A DNA stretch of 64,000 nucleotides from Pseudomonas sp. RIT409 (GCF_003052515.2 NZ_QARE02000002.1:1-64000); one strand, 5' to 3'; counted from the stretch's first letter, positions 8,661-19,402 are shown. Numbers and translations are program-made. Notes: generated by a model not told the origin, from the letters alone.

Positions 8661-9515
8661 TCAACCTGCACTGCGTGCCGTCACTCGCAGTGTGTCCGCA
8701 TCCACACCCTTCACGCCGCGGATATTACGGGCGATGTCCACCGCCAACTCTTTTTCGGCGTAATTGGGGACCACACCGTCAAGACGCACTACGCCCGCCT
8801 TTGTCTCGACTTTGATGTTCAGGCCGTCGAGCGTGCGGCTATAAACGAGGCTGGCTTTGACCTTACTGGTGATCCAGGCATCGCTGAACTCTTCGCGAAC
8901 GCTGTCGGCTTGCGCCTCGTTTTGTTCTTTGATGGCTTGGGTGTCGCGCGCGCTGACGCTGATCAGGTTGTTCACGTCCGTCACGCCCTCGGTATTGCTG
9001 GCCAGGCTCCCCGCGAGCAGCTTGGCGTCGGCATCTCTCGCCTGGCCTTTAAGCGTCACAACGCCTTGCGCCGCGGCCACCTCGATGTTCAGCCCTTCCG
9101 TCACGCTGTTCCACAGCAGCTTCGATTTGATCGTTGCGACCAGCGTGGCATCGTCGAAGCGCTGAGCCATGTTGGCCTTGGTGCCAGGCTCGGCAGCGAC
9201 CTGCGGGTCGATCTGCAGTTGATTGTCGACGTTGTCGATACCTTGAGTGTCGCCGGCAATTTGCGCAGCCAGGTCCTTATCCACTTGATTCTCGACCTTA
9301 CCGGTCAAGGTGGCCGTACCTTGTTCGACTTTCACCCCGATATTGAACGGGCTGAGGTGGCGGTTCAGCGCAAACGCCGTCCAGATTGATCCCTCCTGCC
9401 GGGCCTGGGTCAGCTGCGCTTGCAAATCGCTTTGCGCGGCATGCGCCAAGAGAGGGGTGAGCCCCAGCAAACCGGCGGCGGTTACGGCCAGTGCGACGCG
9501 CTTGAACGGATACAT
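8661..9515 (-). CDS. Periplasmic protein with three BON domains (OsmY-like)
   Basis: This 284-residue protein has a signal peptide ending in LAHAA (about residue 27). Three BON modules follow: about residues 45-105 (GVKVEQGTATLTGKV), 120-190 (NIEVAAAQGVVTLKG) and 210-280 (NIKVETKAGVVRLDGVV). BON domains bind membranes or phospholipids and occur in osmotic-stress proteins such as OsmY. The middle and last modules each keep the conserved glycine and the hydrophobic strand pattern. It is divergent from algB, with 219 bases between them. Confidence 0.85.
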   Translation of the reverse strand: MYPFKRVALAVTAAGLLGLTPLLAHAAQSDLQAQLTQARQEGSIWTAFALNRHLSPFNIGVKVEQGTATLTGKVENQVDKDLAAQIAGDTQGIDNVDNQLQIDPQVAAEPGTKANMAQRFDDATLVATIKSKLLWNSVTEGLNIEVAAAQGVVTLKGQARDADAKLLAGSLASNTEGVTDVNNLISVSARDTQAIKEQNEAQADSVREEFSDAWITSKVKASLVYSRTLDGLNIKVETKAGVVRLDGVVPNYAEKELAVDIARNIRGVKGVDADTLRVTARSAG

Positions 9516-9547
9516 GACAAATCTCCAGTCAGTGGCAAAAGTGCTAC

Positions 9548-9575
9548 TGAAGACTTTTCATTGCGCCAGACGTTC
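9548..9575 (-). promoter_or_regulatory. Candidate AlgU (extracytoplasmic sigma) promoter for the BON-domain gene
   Basis: Reading the minus strand, GAACGT (9575-9570) is separated by 16 bases from TCTTCA (9553-9548), about 33 bases before the start codon. The AlgU consensus is GAACTT, 16-17 bases, TCTGA, so this is a partial match. BON/OsmY-like genes are commonly under envelope-stress control, which makes the reading plausible but unproven. Confidence 0.3.
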
Positions 9576-9734
9576 TGCCGGGCATCTCGACCTCGAAGGT
9601 CCTGCAACGCCGCAAGAGGTGTTTTTTTGGCATATCGCTACCATGCAACACGCCGAATCAATCAGAATGAACCATGCAACTTGCCCGATCTTTCCGGGAC
9701 TAACCAAGACAATTCACTTAGGAGCGTAGGAAAA

Positions 9735-11081
9735 ATGGAAGCAGCCACTGAGAATCAGGGCCGTATTCTGCTCGTGGATGATGAATCCGCCATCCTTCGC
9801 ACGTTTCGGTATTGCCTGGAAGATGAAGGCTATAGCGTCGCCACCGCCAACAGCGCGGCCCAGGCCGAAGCGCTGTTGCAGCGGCAGGTGTTCGACGTGT
9901 GTTTTCTGGATCTGCGTCTGGGGGAAGACAATGGTCTGGATGTGCTGGCACAAATGCGCATTCAAGCGCCTTGGATGCGTGTGGTGATCGTCACCGCCCA
10001 TTCAGCGGTGGACACCGCAGTCGACGCGATTCAAGCCGGGGCCGCGGATTATCTGGTCAAGCCGTGCAGCCCGGATCAACTGCGCCTGGCGACCGCCAAG
10101 CAGTTGGAGGTTCGCCAGCTTTCGGCTCGCCTCGAAGCGCTGGAAGGCGAGGTGCGCAAACCCAAAGACGGCCTGGATTCCCACAGCCCGTCGATGATGG
10201 CGATTCTGGAGACCGCACGCCAAGTGGCCAGCACCGACGCCAACATCCTCATTCTTGGCGAATCCGGAACCGGTAAAGGGGAGCTGGCGCGTGCCATTCA
10301 TGGTTGGAGTAAGCGAGCGAAAAAGGCTTGCGTCACCATCAACTGCCCATCGCTCACTGCAGAGCTGATGGAAAGCGAGTTGTTCGGGCACAGTCGCGGC
10401 GCGTTCACCGGGGCCAGCGAGAGTACGTTGGGCCGGGTGAACCAGGCAGATGGCGGAACGTTGTTCCTCGATGAAATCGGCGACTTCCCCCTGACGTTGC
10501 AACCCAAGCTGCTGCGCTTCATTCAAGACAAGGAATACGAACGCGTCGGCGACCCCGTGACCCGCCGGGCCGACGTCCGCATTCTGGCCGCCACCAACCT
10601 GAACCTGGAAGATATGGTCCGCGAAGGGCGGTTCCGCGAGGACCTGCTGTATCGCCTTAACGTCATCACGCTGCACCTGCCGCCCCTGCGCGAACGGGGC
10701 GAGGATATTCTCACCCTGGCAGACCGGTTTCTGGCGCGCTTCGTCAAGGACTACGGCCGCCCCGCGCGGGGATTCAGTGAAGAAGCTCGTACAGCGCTGG
10801 TCAATTACCGATGGCCAGGCAACATCCGCGAGCTGCGTAACGTCATCGAACGGGCGAGCATCATCTGCCCACAGGAAAAAGTGGAAATCAGTCATCTGGG
10901 CATGGGCGATCAACCGACCAATAATGCGCCACGCGTCGGCGCCCCGCTGAGCCTGGATGAGCTGGAAAAGGCACACATTGGCGCGGTACTGGCCACGAGC
11001 GATACGCTCGATCAGGCCGCTCGTACCCTCGGGATCGATGCCTCGACGCTGTATCGCAAACGCAAACAGTACAACCTGTGA
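9735..11081 (+). CDS. algB: Sigma-54-type response regulator AlgB
   Basis: This 448-residue NtrC-family regulator is close to P. aeruginosa AlgB as I remember it. The receiver domain occupies about residues 10-125 with phosphoacceptor D59 in CFLDLRLGEDNG. The AAA+ domain has Walker A GESGTGKGE at residue 175 and the sigma-54 contact motif GAFTGA at 222. A Fis-type helix-turn-helix ends the protein (TLDQAARTLGIDASTLYRKR). AlgB works with the kinase KinB and in P. aeruginosa controls alginate and virulence genes. The start at 9735 follows AGGAGCGTAGG; the frame is open further upstream but without a good site. Confidence 0.95.
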   Translation: MEAATENQGRILLVDDESAILRTFRYCLEDEGYSVATANSAAQAEALLQRQVFDVCFLDLRLGEDNGLDVLAQMRIQAPWMRVVIVTAHSAVDTAVDAIQAGAADYLVKPCSPDQLRLATAKQLEVRQLSARLEALEGEVRKPKDGLDSHSPSMMAILETARQVASTDANILILGESGTGKGELARAIHGWSKRAKKACVTINCPSLTAELMESELFGHSRGAFTGASESTLGRVNQADGGTLFLDEIGDFPLTLQPKLLRFIQDKEYERVGDPVTRRADVRILAATNLNLEDMVREGRFREDLLYRLNVITLHLPPLRERGEDILTLADRFLARFVKDYGRPARGFSEEARTALVNYRWPGNIRELRNVIERASIICPQEKVEISHLGMGDQPTNNAPRVGAPLSLDELEKAHIGAVLATSDTLDQAARTLGIDASTLYRKRKQYNL

Positions 11082-11091
11082 TCCTTTACTC

Positions 11092-12879
11092 ATGAAGTTG
11101 ACGATGAAGTTGCGAACGCGACTGTTCCTTAGCATTTCCGCGCTGATCACTGTCGCGTTGCTGGGGCTTTTGCTCGGTCTGGTCAGCGTCATGCAAATGG
11201 CCCGATCTCAGGAAGAGCTGATCCGCCACAACTTCATCACGCTGGATATCGGCCTCAAATTAAGGCAGAACCTGGGCGACCAACTGGTCATGTTGCTCAA
11301 GGACAAACCCGACCTGACGGTGCTCAACCACTATCAGGCTCAGTTCGAAGACCTGCTTGGGCAAGGCATCGAGCATGACCAGCAGGCTGGAACCCACAGC
11401 GGCTTCGACAAGGCGCGAGAGGATTACGCCGACTTTCTGCAGGCCTTGAAATCGTCCAGCGACCCTGCCAATGCCATGAGTGATGACAAGGCGGTCACGA
11501 ACACCTTCAACACATTGCGCAACGGGCTGCTCGACGCCCATCGCCAAGCGTTGGCCAACATCAGCCAGGCTGAAAGCGCGTCGCGCTCGCGAGCGCTCTG
11601 GGTGGCCGCACTGCTGGGGTTGGTCGGGCTGGCAGTGCTGGTGATCGGGTTCATCACCGCTCACGGTATCGCCCGACGGTTCGGCGCGCCCATCGAGGCG
11701 CTGGCCAAGGCAGCGGACAAGATCGGTCAAGGCAATTTCGAGGTGACACTGCCCATCTCATCGGCTGCGGAGATGAATCTGCTGACCCGGCGTTTCGGCA
11801 TCATGGCAGAAGCCCTGCGCCAACATCAGGTGACGAATGTCGATGAGCTGCTGGCGGGCCAACAACGGCTGCAAGCGGTGCTCGACAGCATCGACGACGG
11901 GCTCTTGATGATTGACCGGCAAGGGCGGCTGGAGCACCTGAACCCTGTTGCCCAGCGACAGCTGGGTTGGGAGGAGGGACGTCTCGGGCAGGGATTGGGC
12001 GAAGCGTTGCAACGTCCTGAATTGGATGAACAGTTATATCTGGTGCTGCGCGGCGGAACCCTTGAAAGGGCGCCGGAGGACCTGTCGATCGAGATCGACG
12101 GCGAAACCCGCCTGCTGACCTACAGCCTCACACCCGTCAGCCACACCAAAGGCCACATCCTCGGCGCCGTGATGGTGCTGCACGATGTCACCGAGCAACG
12201 CGCGTTCGAGCGCGTGCGCAGCGAGTTCGTTCTGCGCGCCTCACACGAGCTGCGCACTCCGGTCACGGGCATGCACATGGCGTTCGGTCTATTGCAGGAG
12301 CGCGTGCATTTTGACCCCGACTCTCGCGAAACCGACCTGCTGAAAACGGTCAACGAGGAAATGCAGCGCTTGATGCAACTGATCAACGATCTGCTGAATT
12401 TCTCCCGCTATCAGAATGGTCTGCAGAAGCTCACGCTAGCCCCCTGTGATGTCGGTGAGCTGCTGCATGAGGCGCGCCAGCGCTTTGCGGACTCGGCACA
12501 AAAGCAGGACGTGCAGGTGGAACTGGAAACGCAGGAGCCCCTCCCTCGCCTGCAGGCCGACAAAGCGCAATTGGAGCGCGTGCTGGATAACTTGCTGGAC
12601 AATGCGCTGCGTCACACGCCCCAGTCCGGGTTGATCCGACTGCAGGCGAGGCGCCATGGCGAGCGGCTGATCATCAGCGTCGAAGACAACGGCGAAGGCA
12701 TCGCATACGGTCAGCAGGCGCGGATATTCGAGCCGTTTGTTCAGGTAGGGCGCAAAAAAGGCGGCGCCGGCCTGGGGCTGGCTCTGTGCAAGGAAATCGT
12801 GCAACTGCACGGGGGGCGCATGGGCGTCTACTCACGTCCGGGCCAGGGAACGCAGTTCTATATGGCGCTGCCGTTGTAG
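11092..12879 (+). CDS. kinB: Membrane sensor histidine kinase KinB
   Basis: This 595-residue kinase lies 10 bases after algB. It has two membrane helices (about residues 9-28 and 165-190) enclosing a periplasmic helical sensor domain, then HAMP, a PAS-like domain (VLDSIDDGLLMIDRQGRLEHL), the HisKA motif ASHELRTP with H385, and a HATPase domain (NLLDNALRHTP, GEGIAYGQQARIF, GGAGLGLAL). With the ATG at 11092 the phosphorylated histidine is residue 385, as in P. aeruginosa KinB; the ATG at 11104 is an alternative start. KinB controls AlgB phosphorylation. The gene converges on the EAL gene. Confidence 0.94.
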   Translation: MKLTMKLRTRLFLSISALITVALLGLLLGLVSVMQMARSQEELIRHNFITLDIGLKLRQNLGDQLVMLLKDKPDLTVLNHYQAQFEDLLGQGIEHDQQAGTHSGFDKAREDYADFLQALKSSSDPANAMSDDKAVTNTFNTLRNGLLDAHRQALANISQAESASRSRALWVAALLGLVGLAVLVIGFITAHGIARRFGAPIEALAKAADKIGQGNFEVTLPISSAAEMNLLTRRFGIMAEALRQHQVTNVDELLAGQQRLQAVLDSIDDGLLMIDRQGRLEHLNPVAQRQLGWEEGRLGQGLGEALQRPELDEQLYLVLRGGTLERAPEDLSIEIDGETRLLTYSLTPVSHTKGHILGAVMVLHDVTEQRAFERVRSEFVLRASHELRTPVTGMHMAFGLLQERVHFDPDSRETDLLKTVNEEMQRLMQLINDLLNFSRYQNGLQKLTLAPCDVGELLHEARQRFADSAQKQDVQVELETQEPLPRLQADKAQLERVLDNLLDNALRHTPQSGLIRLQARRHGERLIISVEDNGEGIAYGQQARIFEPFVQVGRKKGGAGLGLALCKEIVQLHGGRMGVYSRPGQGTQFYMALPL

Positions 12880-12921
12880 CGACCCGGCCCTTAAAACGAC
12901 TGTACCGGATGGCCGATCCCC

Positions 12922-14541
12922 TCACGCCACATCATCCGCGCGGCGCGACGCATTGCGACGTCCCCCTGTCACCAGCTCAGTGAACTTGGCAGCGCTCAGG
13001 GGCCGAGCAAATAGCCAGCCCTGACCGTAAACCACCCCTTCGCTCTTGAGCAGCAACGCCTGTGATTCGAACTCGATGCCCTCGGCAATGACCCGCAAAT
13101 CCAGCGCATGGGCCATGCGAATGATGTGCGGTGCGACGCCGCTGCTGGCCGCGTCATGCCCCAGGGCATCAATGAACGCTTTGTCGATTTTCAGGCAGTC
13201 GACGGGCAGGGTTTGCAGATAGGCGAGGCTGCAATAACCCGTACCAAAATCGTCGATCAGGACCTGATGGCCACGCTCGCGCAGCGCTTGGAGATGGTTG
13301 CGTGCGACCACCACGTCCACCAACCCTCGCTCGGTCACCTCGAAGGCGATCTGCCGCGGCGATACTCGATGCAGCGCCAGCAGCTTTGCCGTGACCCTGC
13401 CAATGCGGGGCGCCATGACATCGCAGGCAGCCAGATTGACCGAGACGTAGATATGGGGGTTGGCACGCAACAACTGCCCGAGCTGCTCAAGCGACTGCTG
13501 CAACACGAAGTCAGTGATCTGGCGGATCTGTCCGGTATTTTCGGCGAGAGGAATGAATAGGTCGGGGCTGGTCAGCGTGCCGTCAGGTCGTCGCCAGCGC
13601 ACCAAAGCCTCGGCACCTACGCACAGCCGGGTGTTGAGGTCGAAAATGGGCTGGTACAGCACTTTCAACTCGCCGCGACGCAAAGCCCCTTGCAGCTCGC
13701 CACCCAAGGATTGTCGCTGGCGGACCAACTGGAAGACCAGAATCCCGACGCAGAGCGATACCAGAAGACTGGCCGGCACGAGCAGCCACCAGGCACCTGT
13801 TACCTTCTGCTGAAGGCCGTTGCGCGGCGTGATCAGGACCAGTTGATACTCCGGACTCTGCGTGGGCATCCGGTAGATCAGCTTGTCCTGCGTGGTGAGG
13901 AGAGTCTCGGCAGAGGTGGGCGTCCAGTCCGGGGTGGGGGGCCAGAGCTGCGCAGGGCCAAGCACGGGAACGGCCTTGGCGCCTTGATCCAGAACCACTA
14001 CCAGACTGCCTCCTGCGGGGAGGTCGACCACGTCGGTCAAATGGCCACGGGACGTCGAGACGCGAAACTCTCCCCGCCCGAGCATCAACGAAGCCAGATT
14101 ATCGTCGGGTTGGGTCGAAGTGTTGAGCCAATAATCGTAGGTTGGCCCCCGAATGTCCGGGGCGCGGGTTTTGCCGATCATGCTTTGACGGGTCCAACTG
14201 GAGCAGAATTGCGCACCATCGACGTAAGCCACTTCATAAATGAAGCGATAGCGAGAGTTGACCTGACGCAGCAGCTCGATCATTTCCGGGCTGCACCCGC
14301 GCAACGGTTGTGCCTCAAGCTGATCGAGGCCGGTTCGCAATTGCCCGAACAATTGCTCCAGGCGGGCCAGAAAGCGCTCGCCCTGAGCGTTCATTTGCGC
14401 ACTTTCCTCCTGGCGCGCCTGGTGCATTGCCAGCCCGAAACTCCCCGCCAGCAGCACAACAGCGCTCAACAACGCGGCCAGCAATGCCAGGAACGAAGGG
14501 CGGGAAAAGATAGAGCGCAACTGCGTTGACGCCGTGAACAT
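12922..14541 (-). CDS. Membrane cyclic-di-GMP phosphodiesterase with CSS-motif periplasmic domain
   Basis: This 539-residue protein has two membrane helices (about residues 17-40 and 250-272). The periplasmic part between them contains a CSS motif at residues 113-115, a redox-sensing signature of CSS-type phosphodiesterases that respond to disulfide status and DsbA. The C-terminal EAL domain looks active: E311-A-L, the metal-binding DDFGTGYCSLAYL, KIDKAFID and AEGIE are all present. It should hydrolyse c-di-GMP. It lies two genes from the cyclase DgcP and some 4 kb from dsbA. Confidence 0.9.
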   Translation of the reverse strand: MFTASTQLRSIFSRPSFLALLAALLSAVVLLAGSFGLAMHQARQEESAQMNAQGERFLARLEQLFGQLRTGLDQLEAQPLRGCSPEMIELLRQVNSRYRFIYEVAYVDGAQFCSSWTRQSMIGKTRAPDIRGPTYDYWLNTSTQPDDNLASLMLGRGEFRVSTSRGHLTDVVDLPAGGSLVVVLDQGAKAVPVLGPAQLWPPTPDWTPTSAETLLTTQDKLIYRMPTQSPEYQLVLITPRNGLQQKVTGAWWLLVPASLLVSLCVGILVFQLVRQRQSLGGELQGALRRGELKVLYQPIFDLNTRLCVGAEALVRWRRPDGTLTSPDLFIPLAENTGQIRQITDFVLQQSLEQLGQLLRANPHIYVSVNLAACDVMAPRIGRVTAKLLALHRVSPRQIAFEVTERGLVDVVVARNHLQALRERGHQVLIDDFGTGYCSLAYLQTLPVDCLKIDKAFIDALGHDAASSGVAPHIIRMAHALDLRVIAEGIEFESQALLLKSEGVVYGQGWLFARPLSAAKFTELVTGGRRNASRRADDVA

Positions 14542-14622
14542 CGGCCGATATCCAAGTGAATACCAATGAGGTATAGCAACAAGCGCGCAAATAGCCCGCC
14601 GAATACCGATGCCACGGGAAAT

Positions 14623-15399
14623 TTAATGCCTGAGGTTCAATACCTGAAGAATAGCCGCACTTTGGGTATCGGGCTCGCCATCGAACTTCTGCGGGCGATA
14701 ATGCATCTGGAACGCCGCCAGAACATGGCGCGTCGCGATGTCCCACTCACCCGTCTGAGGAGTTGAATAGCCCGCTAACGCCAACTGCTGCTGGAACCAG
14801 GTCGCACTCGGAAGTACACCCATCATCTGAGCTTGCTGCCGGGCAACGAGTTGCTCGTCCGGCCAGACGCCCAGGCCTTCCTGGGCGAGGCGCTTCCACG
14901 GAAACAGCGGACCGGGGTCGAGCTTGCGCAGCGGGGCGATGTCGCTGTGACCGATCACATGGCGCGGTTCGATTTTGTTCCGTTTGACGATGTCTTTGAG
15001 CAGCGCGATCAGCGCCTTGATCTGCGCTTCGCTGTAGGGATACCACAGTCGACCGGTGGGCGTGTCTTTGTAGCCCGGATTGACGATCTCGATGCCGATA
15101 CTGCTGGAGTTCAGCCAGGTTCGACCTTCCCACTCGCTTTCACCCGCATGCCAGGCTCGCTGATTTTCATCGACCAGCTTGTACACCGTGGCAGAACCGT
15201 CGCCGATCAGATAATGGGCACTGACCTCCCCATGGGTCAGCAGCGCCAACGAGCGTTCAAGCGACGCAGAGGTGTAATGCACCACGACGAATTGCGCGCG
15301 ACTGTCGAAATTGACGGAAGGGTGGCTGGTGTCGAGCTTCGGCCCGCTGGAACAGGCAGCAAGCAGCAGAGCCATGCAAAGGGTGCAGAAAGACTTCAT
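14623..15399 (-). CDS. ampDh2: N-acetylmuramoyl-L-alanine amidase lipoprotein (AmpDh2/AmiD type)
   Basis: This 258-residue protein begins with a lipoprotein signal and the lipobox LLAAC (C16). The amidase_2 domain shows the zinc-ligand regions VVVHYT (H41), the HAGES segment, GIEIVN and GHSDIAPLRKLDPG. A C-terminal peptidoglycan-binding-like region follows (TGEWDIATRHVLAAFQMHY). It should cleave the amide bond between muramic acid and the stem peptide in the periplasm. Position between kinB and dgcP matches ampDh2 in P. aeruginosa; E. coli AmiD is the functional analogue. Start at 15399 is chosen because it begins the lipoprotein signal. Confidence 0.88.
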   Translation of the reverse strand: MKSFCTLCMALLLAACSSGPKLDTSHPSVNFDSRAQFVVVHYTSASLERSLALLTHGEVSAHYLIGDGSATVYKLVDENQRAWHAGESEWEGRTWLNSSSIGIEIVNPGYKDTPTGRLWYPYSEAQIKALIALLKDIVKRNKIEPRHVIGHSDIAPLRKLDPGPLFPWKRLAQEGLGVWPDEQLVARQQAQMMGVLPSATWFQQQLALAGYSTPQTGEWDIATRHVLAAFQMHYRPQKFDGEPDTQSAAILQVLNLRH

Positions 15400-15523
15400 A
15401 AAAAGGCAGATCGCTGAGGCGAATAATGCAACAGTGTAACGTAATGCCGGCGCAACACCCAAAAAGTGCGCACCCCCTCAAGGGGCGCACAGGCAAACGG
15501 GTCCAGCTGCGCAGCGCGCGTCG

Positions 15524-17674
15524 TCAACCCTGCTCGATGCGATTCCGACCCAGATCCTTGGCACGGTACAGCGCCTGGTCCGCCCGCTTGAGCACGGCGT
15601 CGCTGCGCTCACCGGGACGGAAAGGAGTGACCCCCATCGAGACCGTGATGGTGACCGGTTCGCCCTTGAAATGAAACGGACACCGTTCGACGGTCTGACG
15701 CAGGCGCTCCAGCAGGGCAAGCCCATCGGCCATCGAGGTGTGAGGCAACAGCAGGACAAACTCCTCGCCACCGAACCGCGCGATGAAGTCCGCCCCCCGC
15801 AGTTTCTTTTTCAACTCGGTGGCGACAATTTTCAGCACCCTGTCGCCTGCCAGATGACCATAGCCATCGTTGATCCGCTTGAAGTGATCGAGGTCAAGAA
15901 TTCCCAGCAGCAGGCTTGAGTCTCTGGGCTGCTGCGCGACCGCCTGCTCCAGCCGCTCGTTCCAGGCTGCGCGATTAGGCAATGCCGTCAGCGTGTCGAT
16001 CAGCGCCTTTTGTCGCTGCTCCTCGAGGTGGGCCCGAAAACCCAGTGCCTCTTGCTCCATGGTGGCGACCCGACTGGCCAGCGACTGGAGACGCGAGGCG
16101 ACCTCTTGTTCGCGCTGATCGCGCTGCCGTTGATGCTCGTCCATGGTGCCGAGCAGGCCTTCCAGCCGACGCTCGAGGATGGTCTTCAGGCTGTCGAGAT
16201 CGGCGGCTTCTTGAACGCTGGTTTGCAGATCCCCGACATGCTCGCGCAGTTGCTCATTCAGCTCCCGTGACGCGGTCTGCTGGCCGGCATGGTCTGCACT
16301 GGCAGCCTGCAGATTGGCCTGAAAGGATTCCAGCCGCTCGTTGAGTTGCTTCAGATAACGCTCGAACTCATGCTGACCGCTGTCGGTGATGGCCAGCATC
16401 AGCACGGCGAGATCATCGAGAATCGGCAGCAATTCATACCAATTCAAGCCATGCTGCAATCGGATACGCATGGCCTCGGCTTGTGGACGGTGATGTTCTG
16501 GCAGCGTCAGGTCGTCGAGCAGGCCAAGGAGCGTCTGTTCGATGTGCGCGGCGACCGAACTGTAACTGGGCTCGGGAGAAGAGGGCAGCGCATAGGGGCC
16601 TTCTTCGTCAGTTTCAGTCGTCGTGCCCTCGTCAGGCTCATCTTCGCGCCGGACGACATCTTCGTCGCTTTGCCCGTCCTGACCCGCCGCTGAGGAGGGC
16701 GTCTGCTCGCCGTTCGCCCTTGCCGGCTCATCGTCTTCGGGAGCAGGCTCGACGCTGGGCGCCGCCAGGGCGTCATCGGACTCGGCGCCCACGAAAGAGG
16801 CGGGCACCTGGTCGGCCTGCGCAACGGGGGGCTCCCCCTGTTCAACGGAGCTGAGGGCGAGGGTGGGAGAGGGTTCTTTGACCTCTGTAATGACAGGCTC
16901 GGCGTCGACGGGCGATACGACGTGAGCTTCTGGTAAGGCTCCGCCCTCCGCCCCATCGGACTGGGCGGCCGCGACAGACACTTCGACGGGGGCCTCTTCG
17001 GCGCGTTCCCGCCTGGTGGCGGAGCCTGTCTGATCATCGAGTTGCGGTGCCGAGTCTTGAACATCGATTAGGTGAGCGGCTCCAGCAGAGGCAGGCGAAG
17101 CGACGAGGGGGGCCGCAGGCGGCTCAGACGACAAGCCAGGCTCGGGCTCTTCTCGCCCGCGGAACAAGCGCTCGAAGAAGCCAGGCCGCCCGACCGCCTC
17201 GGGGTGCTCGATTTCGGCCAGCGCCTTGCCTTGTAATCCGCTCAGTTCGCTCAGCAACAGGGGGATTTCACGCGCCTGACTGACGCGGTCTTCAACGTTC
17301 TTGGCGAAACGCTTGAGCGGTTTGGCCACTTCGCGAGGTAACGGCAACGCTTGGAGTTGCGTCACCAGCGACGTCAGCGCGGTGCCCATCTGCTCGATCC
17401 GTTGCTCCCGGCGCTGCTCTGAATCGAGCACGGCTTTCTCCAGACGAGGAATCAACGCCGCCAGGCCAGCGTCCATATCGTCCTTGCGCACGATCTCGCG
17501 CATTTCCTTCATGCACTGATCGACGGCCTTGTCGGCACCCTCAGCGGCCAGGCTGCTGCGCACCAAACCACGTCGCAACAGGTCCAACCGGGCATTCCAG
17601 CGCTTTTCGAGCTTGTCTTGCTGCTCGATGCTTTTGAGGTATTTCTCTTTCCAGCGTTGGGCTTCGTCGCTCAT
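15524..17674 (-). CDS. dgcP: Diguanylate cyclase DgcP (GGDEF)
   Basis: This 716-residue soluble protein makes c-di-GMP. The GGDEF domain at the C terminus has the active-site motif GGEEF (635-639) and an inhibitory-site RxxD, RGAD at 626-629, so feedback inhibition is expected. The N-terminal 160 residues are helical; a long acidic, proline- and alanine-rich segment (about 170-430) looks disordered, and a coiled-coil region (about 460-590) precedes the cyclase domain. It sits where DgcP (PA5487), reported to localise at the pole with FimV, lies in P. aeruginosa. The start ATG at 17674 overlaps the upstream stop by four bases. Confidence 0.88.
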   Translation of the reverse strand: MSDEAQRWKEKYLKSIEQQDKLEKRWNARLDLLRRGLVRSSLAAEGADKAVDQCMKEMREIVRKDDMDAGLAALIPRLEKAVLDSEQRREQRIEQMGTALTSLVTQLQALPLPREVAKPLKRFAKNVEDRVSQAREIPLLLSELSGLQGKALAEIEHPEAVGRPGFFERLFRGREEPEPGLSSEPPAAPLVASPASAGAAHLIDVQDSAPQLDDQTGSATRRERAEEAPVEVSVAAAQSDGAEGGALPEAHVVSPVDAEPVITEVKEPSPTLALSSVEQGEPPVAQADQVPASFVGAESDDALAAPSVEPAPEDDEPARANGEQTPSSAAGQDGQSDEDVVRREDEPDEGTTTETDEEGPYALPSSPEPSYSSVAAHIEQTLLGLLDDLTLPEHHRPQAEAMRIRLQHGLNWYELLPILDDLAVLMLAITDSGQHEFERYLKQLNERLESFQANLQAASADHAGQQTASRELNEQLREHVGDLQTSVQEAADLDSLKTILERRLEGLLGTMDEHQRQRDQREQEVASRLQSLASRVATMEQEALGFRAHLEEQRQKALIDTLTALPNRAAWNERLEQAVAQQPRDSSLLLGILDLDHFKRINDGYGHLAGDRVLKIVATELKKKLRGADFIARFGGEEFVLLLPHTSMADGLALLERLRQTVERCPFHFKGEPVTITVSMGVTPFRPGERSDAVLKRADQALYRAKDLGRNRIEQG

Positions 17675-18546
17675 TCCGAGGGTCCGCGGGGAGATGTGCT
17701 TGTTATCGGCAGGGAATCGCCAATCAATGAGGCAGGCAAGCGAATCTCCACCGCAACCGGCAGATGATCGGAAATGGGCTGAGCCAGCACCTGCACTTTT
17801 TCCAGTGTCAGGGAGGGGCTGAGGAGGATATGGTCCAGGCAGCGCTGAGGGCGCCAACTCGGAAAAGTGGCTTCGATCTGGGGTGCTAACAGGCCCAAGT
17901 CGCGCAGCGGTGAGGTTTCAAGCAAATCGGCGGCATGGGTGTTCATGTCGCCCATCAAGACCTGATGCTTGTAGCCTGCGATGAGCTCACGGATGTAGGC
18001 GAGTTGGCGCGTTCGCGTCCGCGCGCCCAATGCCAGGTGCATGACGACGACAATCAACGCGTCTTCGCCTTCGCCGAAACGGACGAGAATCGCACCGCGC
18101 CCCGAAGGGCCGGGCAAGGGGTGATCCTCGATATCCCACGGCCGCAGGCGGCTCAGCACGCCGTTGCTGTGCTGGGCAAAGCGTCCGAGGTTGCGATTGA
18201 GCTGTTGGTGCCAGTAAGGAAACGACCCGAGCTGGGCCAGATGTTCGACCTGATTGACGTAGCCGGAGCGAAGGCTGCCACCGTCGACTTCCTGCAAGGC
18301 GACCAAGTCATAGTCGCCGAGAAGATCACCGATTTTCTGCAAATTCCCCGCGCGGCCGTTGTGCGGGAACACGTGTTGCCAGCCGCGCGTCAGGTAGTGC
18401 CGGTAGCGCTCGGTACTGATGCCCACCTGAATGTTGAAGCTGAGCAAACGCAGCCTGCCATCGGCGGGCAGGCCGGTTTGCTTCAGATGGCGCTCGTTGA
18501 CCTTCGGCGTGTGCCGGGCAACGGTGCGTTCGGAACCCCAGCGCAT
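17671..18546 (-). CDS. Endonuclease/exonuclease/phosphatase-fold protein
   Basis: This 291-residue protein has the EEP hydrolase fold: LLSFNIQVG near residue 35, [10 protein letters not shown] (metal-binding Glu), [15 protein letters not shown] motif in [14 protein letters not shown], and the C-terminal [11 protein letters not shown] with the catalytic histidine. Such enzymes cleave phosphodiester bonds in nucleic acids, lipids or inositol phosphates; the substrate here cannot be told from sequence. No signal peptide is visible. The gene is cotranscribed with dgcP (ATGA overlap) and follows dsbA by 13 bases. Confidence 0.82.
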   Translation of the reverse strand: MRWGSERTVARHTPKVNERHLKQTGLPADGRLRLLSFNIQVGISTERYRHYLTRGWQHVFPHNGRAGNLQKIGDLLGDYDLVALQEVDGGSLRSGYVNQVEHLAQLGSFPYWHQQLNRNLGRFAQHSNGVLSRLRPWDIEDHPLPGPSGRGAILVRFGEGEDALIVVVMHLALGARTRTRQLAYIRELIAGYKHQVLMGDMNTHAADLLETSPLRDLGLLAPQIEATFPSWRPQRCLDHILLSPSLTLEKVQVLAQPISDHLPVAVEIRLPASLIGDSLPITSTSPRGPSE

Positions 18547-18559
18547 GATGCGGCAGTGC

Positions 18560-19201
18560 TTACTTGCTGGTCAGCGTGGTGCGTTCTTTGGCGATCAGTT
18601 GATCCGCCACTTCCAGCGTCTGCTCAGGACCACCGGCACTGGCCAGGTCGAAACGGTATTTGCCGTTGACGATCATGGTTGGAACGCCAGTGATCTCGTA
18701 CTTCTTGGCCAGTTCCTTGTATTGGGCAACCTTGCCCTTCACAGCGAACGAATTATAGGTCTCGAGGAACTTGGTCTTGTCCACGCCTTGGGTCGCAACG
18801 AAATCGGCCATGTCGTTAGGATCGGTCAGGCGTTTGCCACCTTTCTGGATGGCGTCGAAGACGGCGCTGTGCACTTTCTTTTCCACGCCCATGGTGTCGA
18901 GCGTGATGAACAGTTGGCCATGGGCATCCCATGGGCCGCCGAACATGGCAGGGATGCGGATGAAATGGACGTCGGCCGGGAGCTTTTCAATCCATGGGTT
19001 GATGGTGGGCTCGAAGGCATAGCAGTGCGGGCAGCCATACCAGAACATCTCGACGACTTCGATCTTGCCGGGTTCGGAAACAGGAACGGCGCTGCTCAAC
19101 TGGACATATTGCTTGCCAGCTTCGATCGGCTCCGCCGCTTGAGCGGTCAGACCGAACAGACTGGTGATCACCAGAGCGGCGCTGAGAATCAGATTACGCA
19201 T
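18560..19201 (-). CDS. dsbA: Periplasmic thiol:disulfide oxidase DsbA
   Basis: This 213-residue thioredoxin-fold protein introduces disulfide bonds into exported proteins. A signal peptide ends at about residue 22 (LTAQAA). The redox site is C57-P-H-C60 in FWYGCPHCYAF, and the cis-proline loop is GVPTMIVNG. The ATG at 19201 is selected because CAGGAG lies just upstream and it begins the signal peptide; the frame is open for another 63 codons. It heads the dsbA-nuclease-dgcP gene string. Confidence 0.95.
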   Translation of the reverse strand: MRNLILSAALVITSLFGLTAQAAEPIEAGKQYVQLSSAVPVSEPGKIEVVEMFWYGCPHCYAFEPTINPWIEKLPADVHFIRIPAMFGGPWDAHGQLFITLDTMGVEKKVHSAVFDAIQKGGKRLTDPNDMADFVATQGVDKTKFLETYNSFAVKGKVAQYKELAKKYEITGVPTMIVNGKYRFDLASAGGPEQTLEVADQLIAKERTTLTSK

Positions 19202-19402
19202 GCTTAACTCCTGGGCATGAAAAGTCACCTCGACGGCCGCGTTTTGACCGGGGGAGGTGATACGAGTTCGCAAGTGTAACGCCTGAGAGGTCAAAAAAGA
19301 GCAGCCATTTACGACCCTTTTCGCCCGGTTGAGAAGGAAATGTATTTCGTTGTTTCCGACTGTCGGCTTCCGACAAAAAGGGCCTCGCACCTTAATCCAG
19401 AC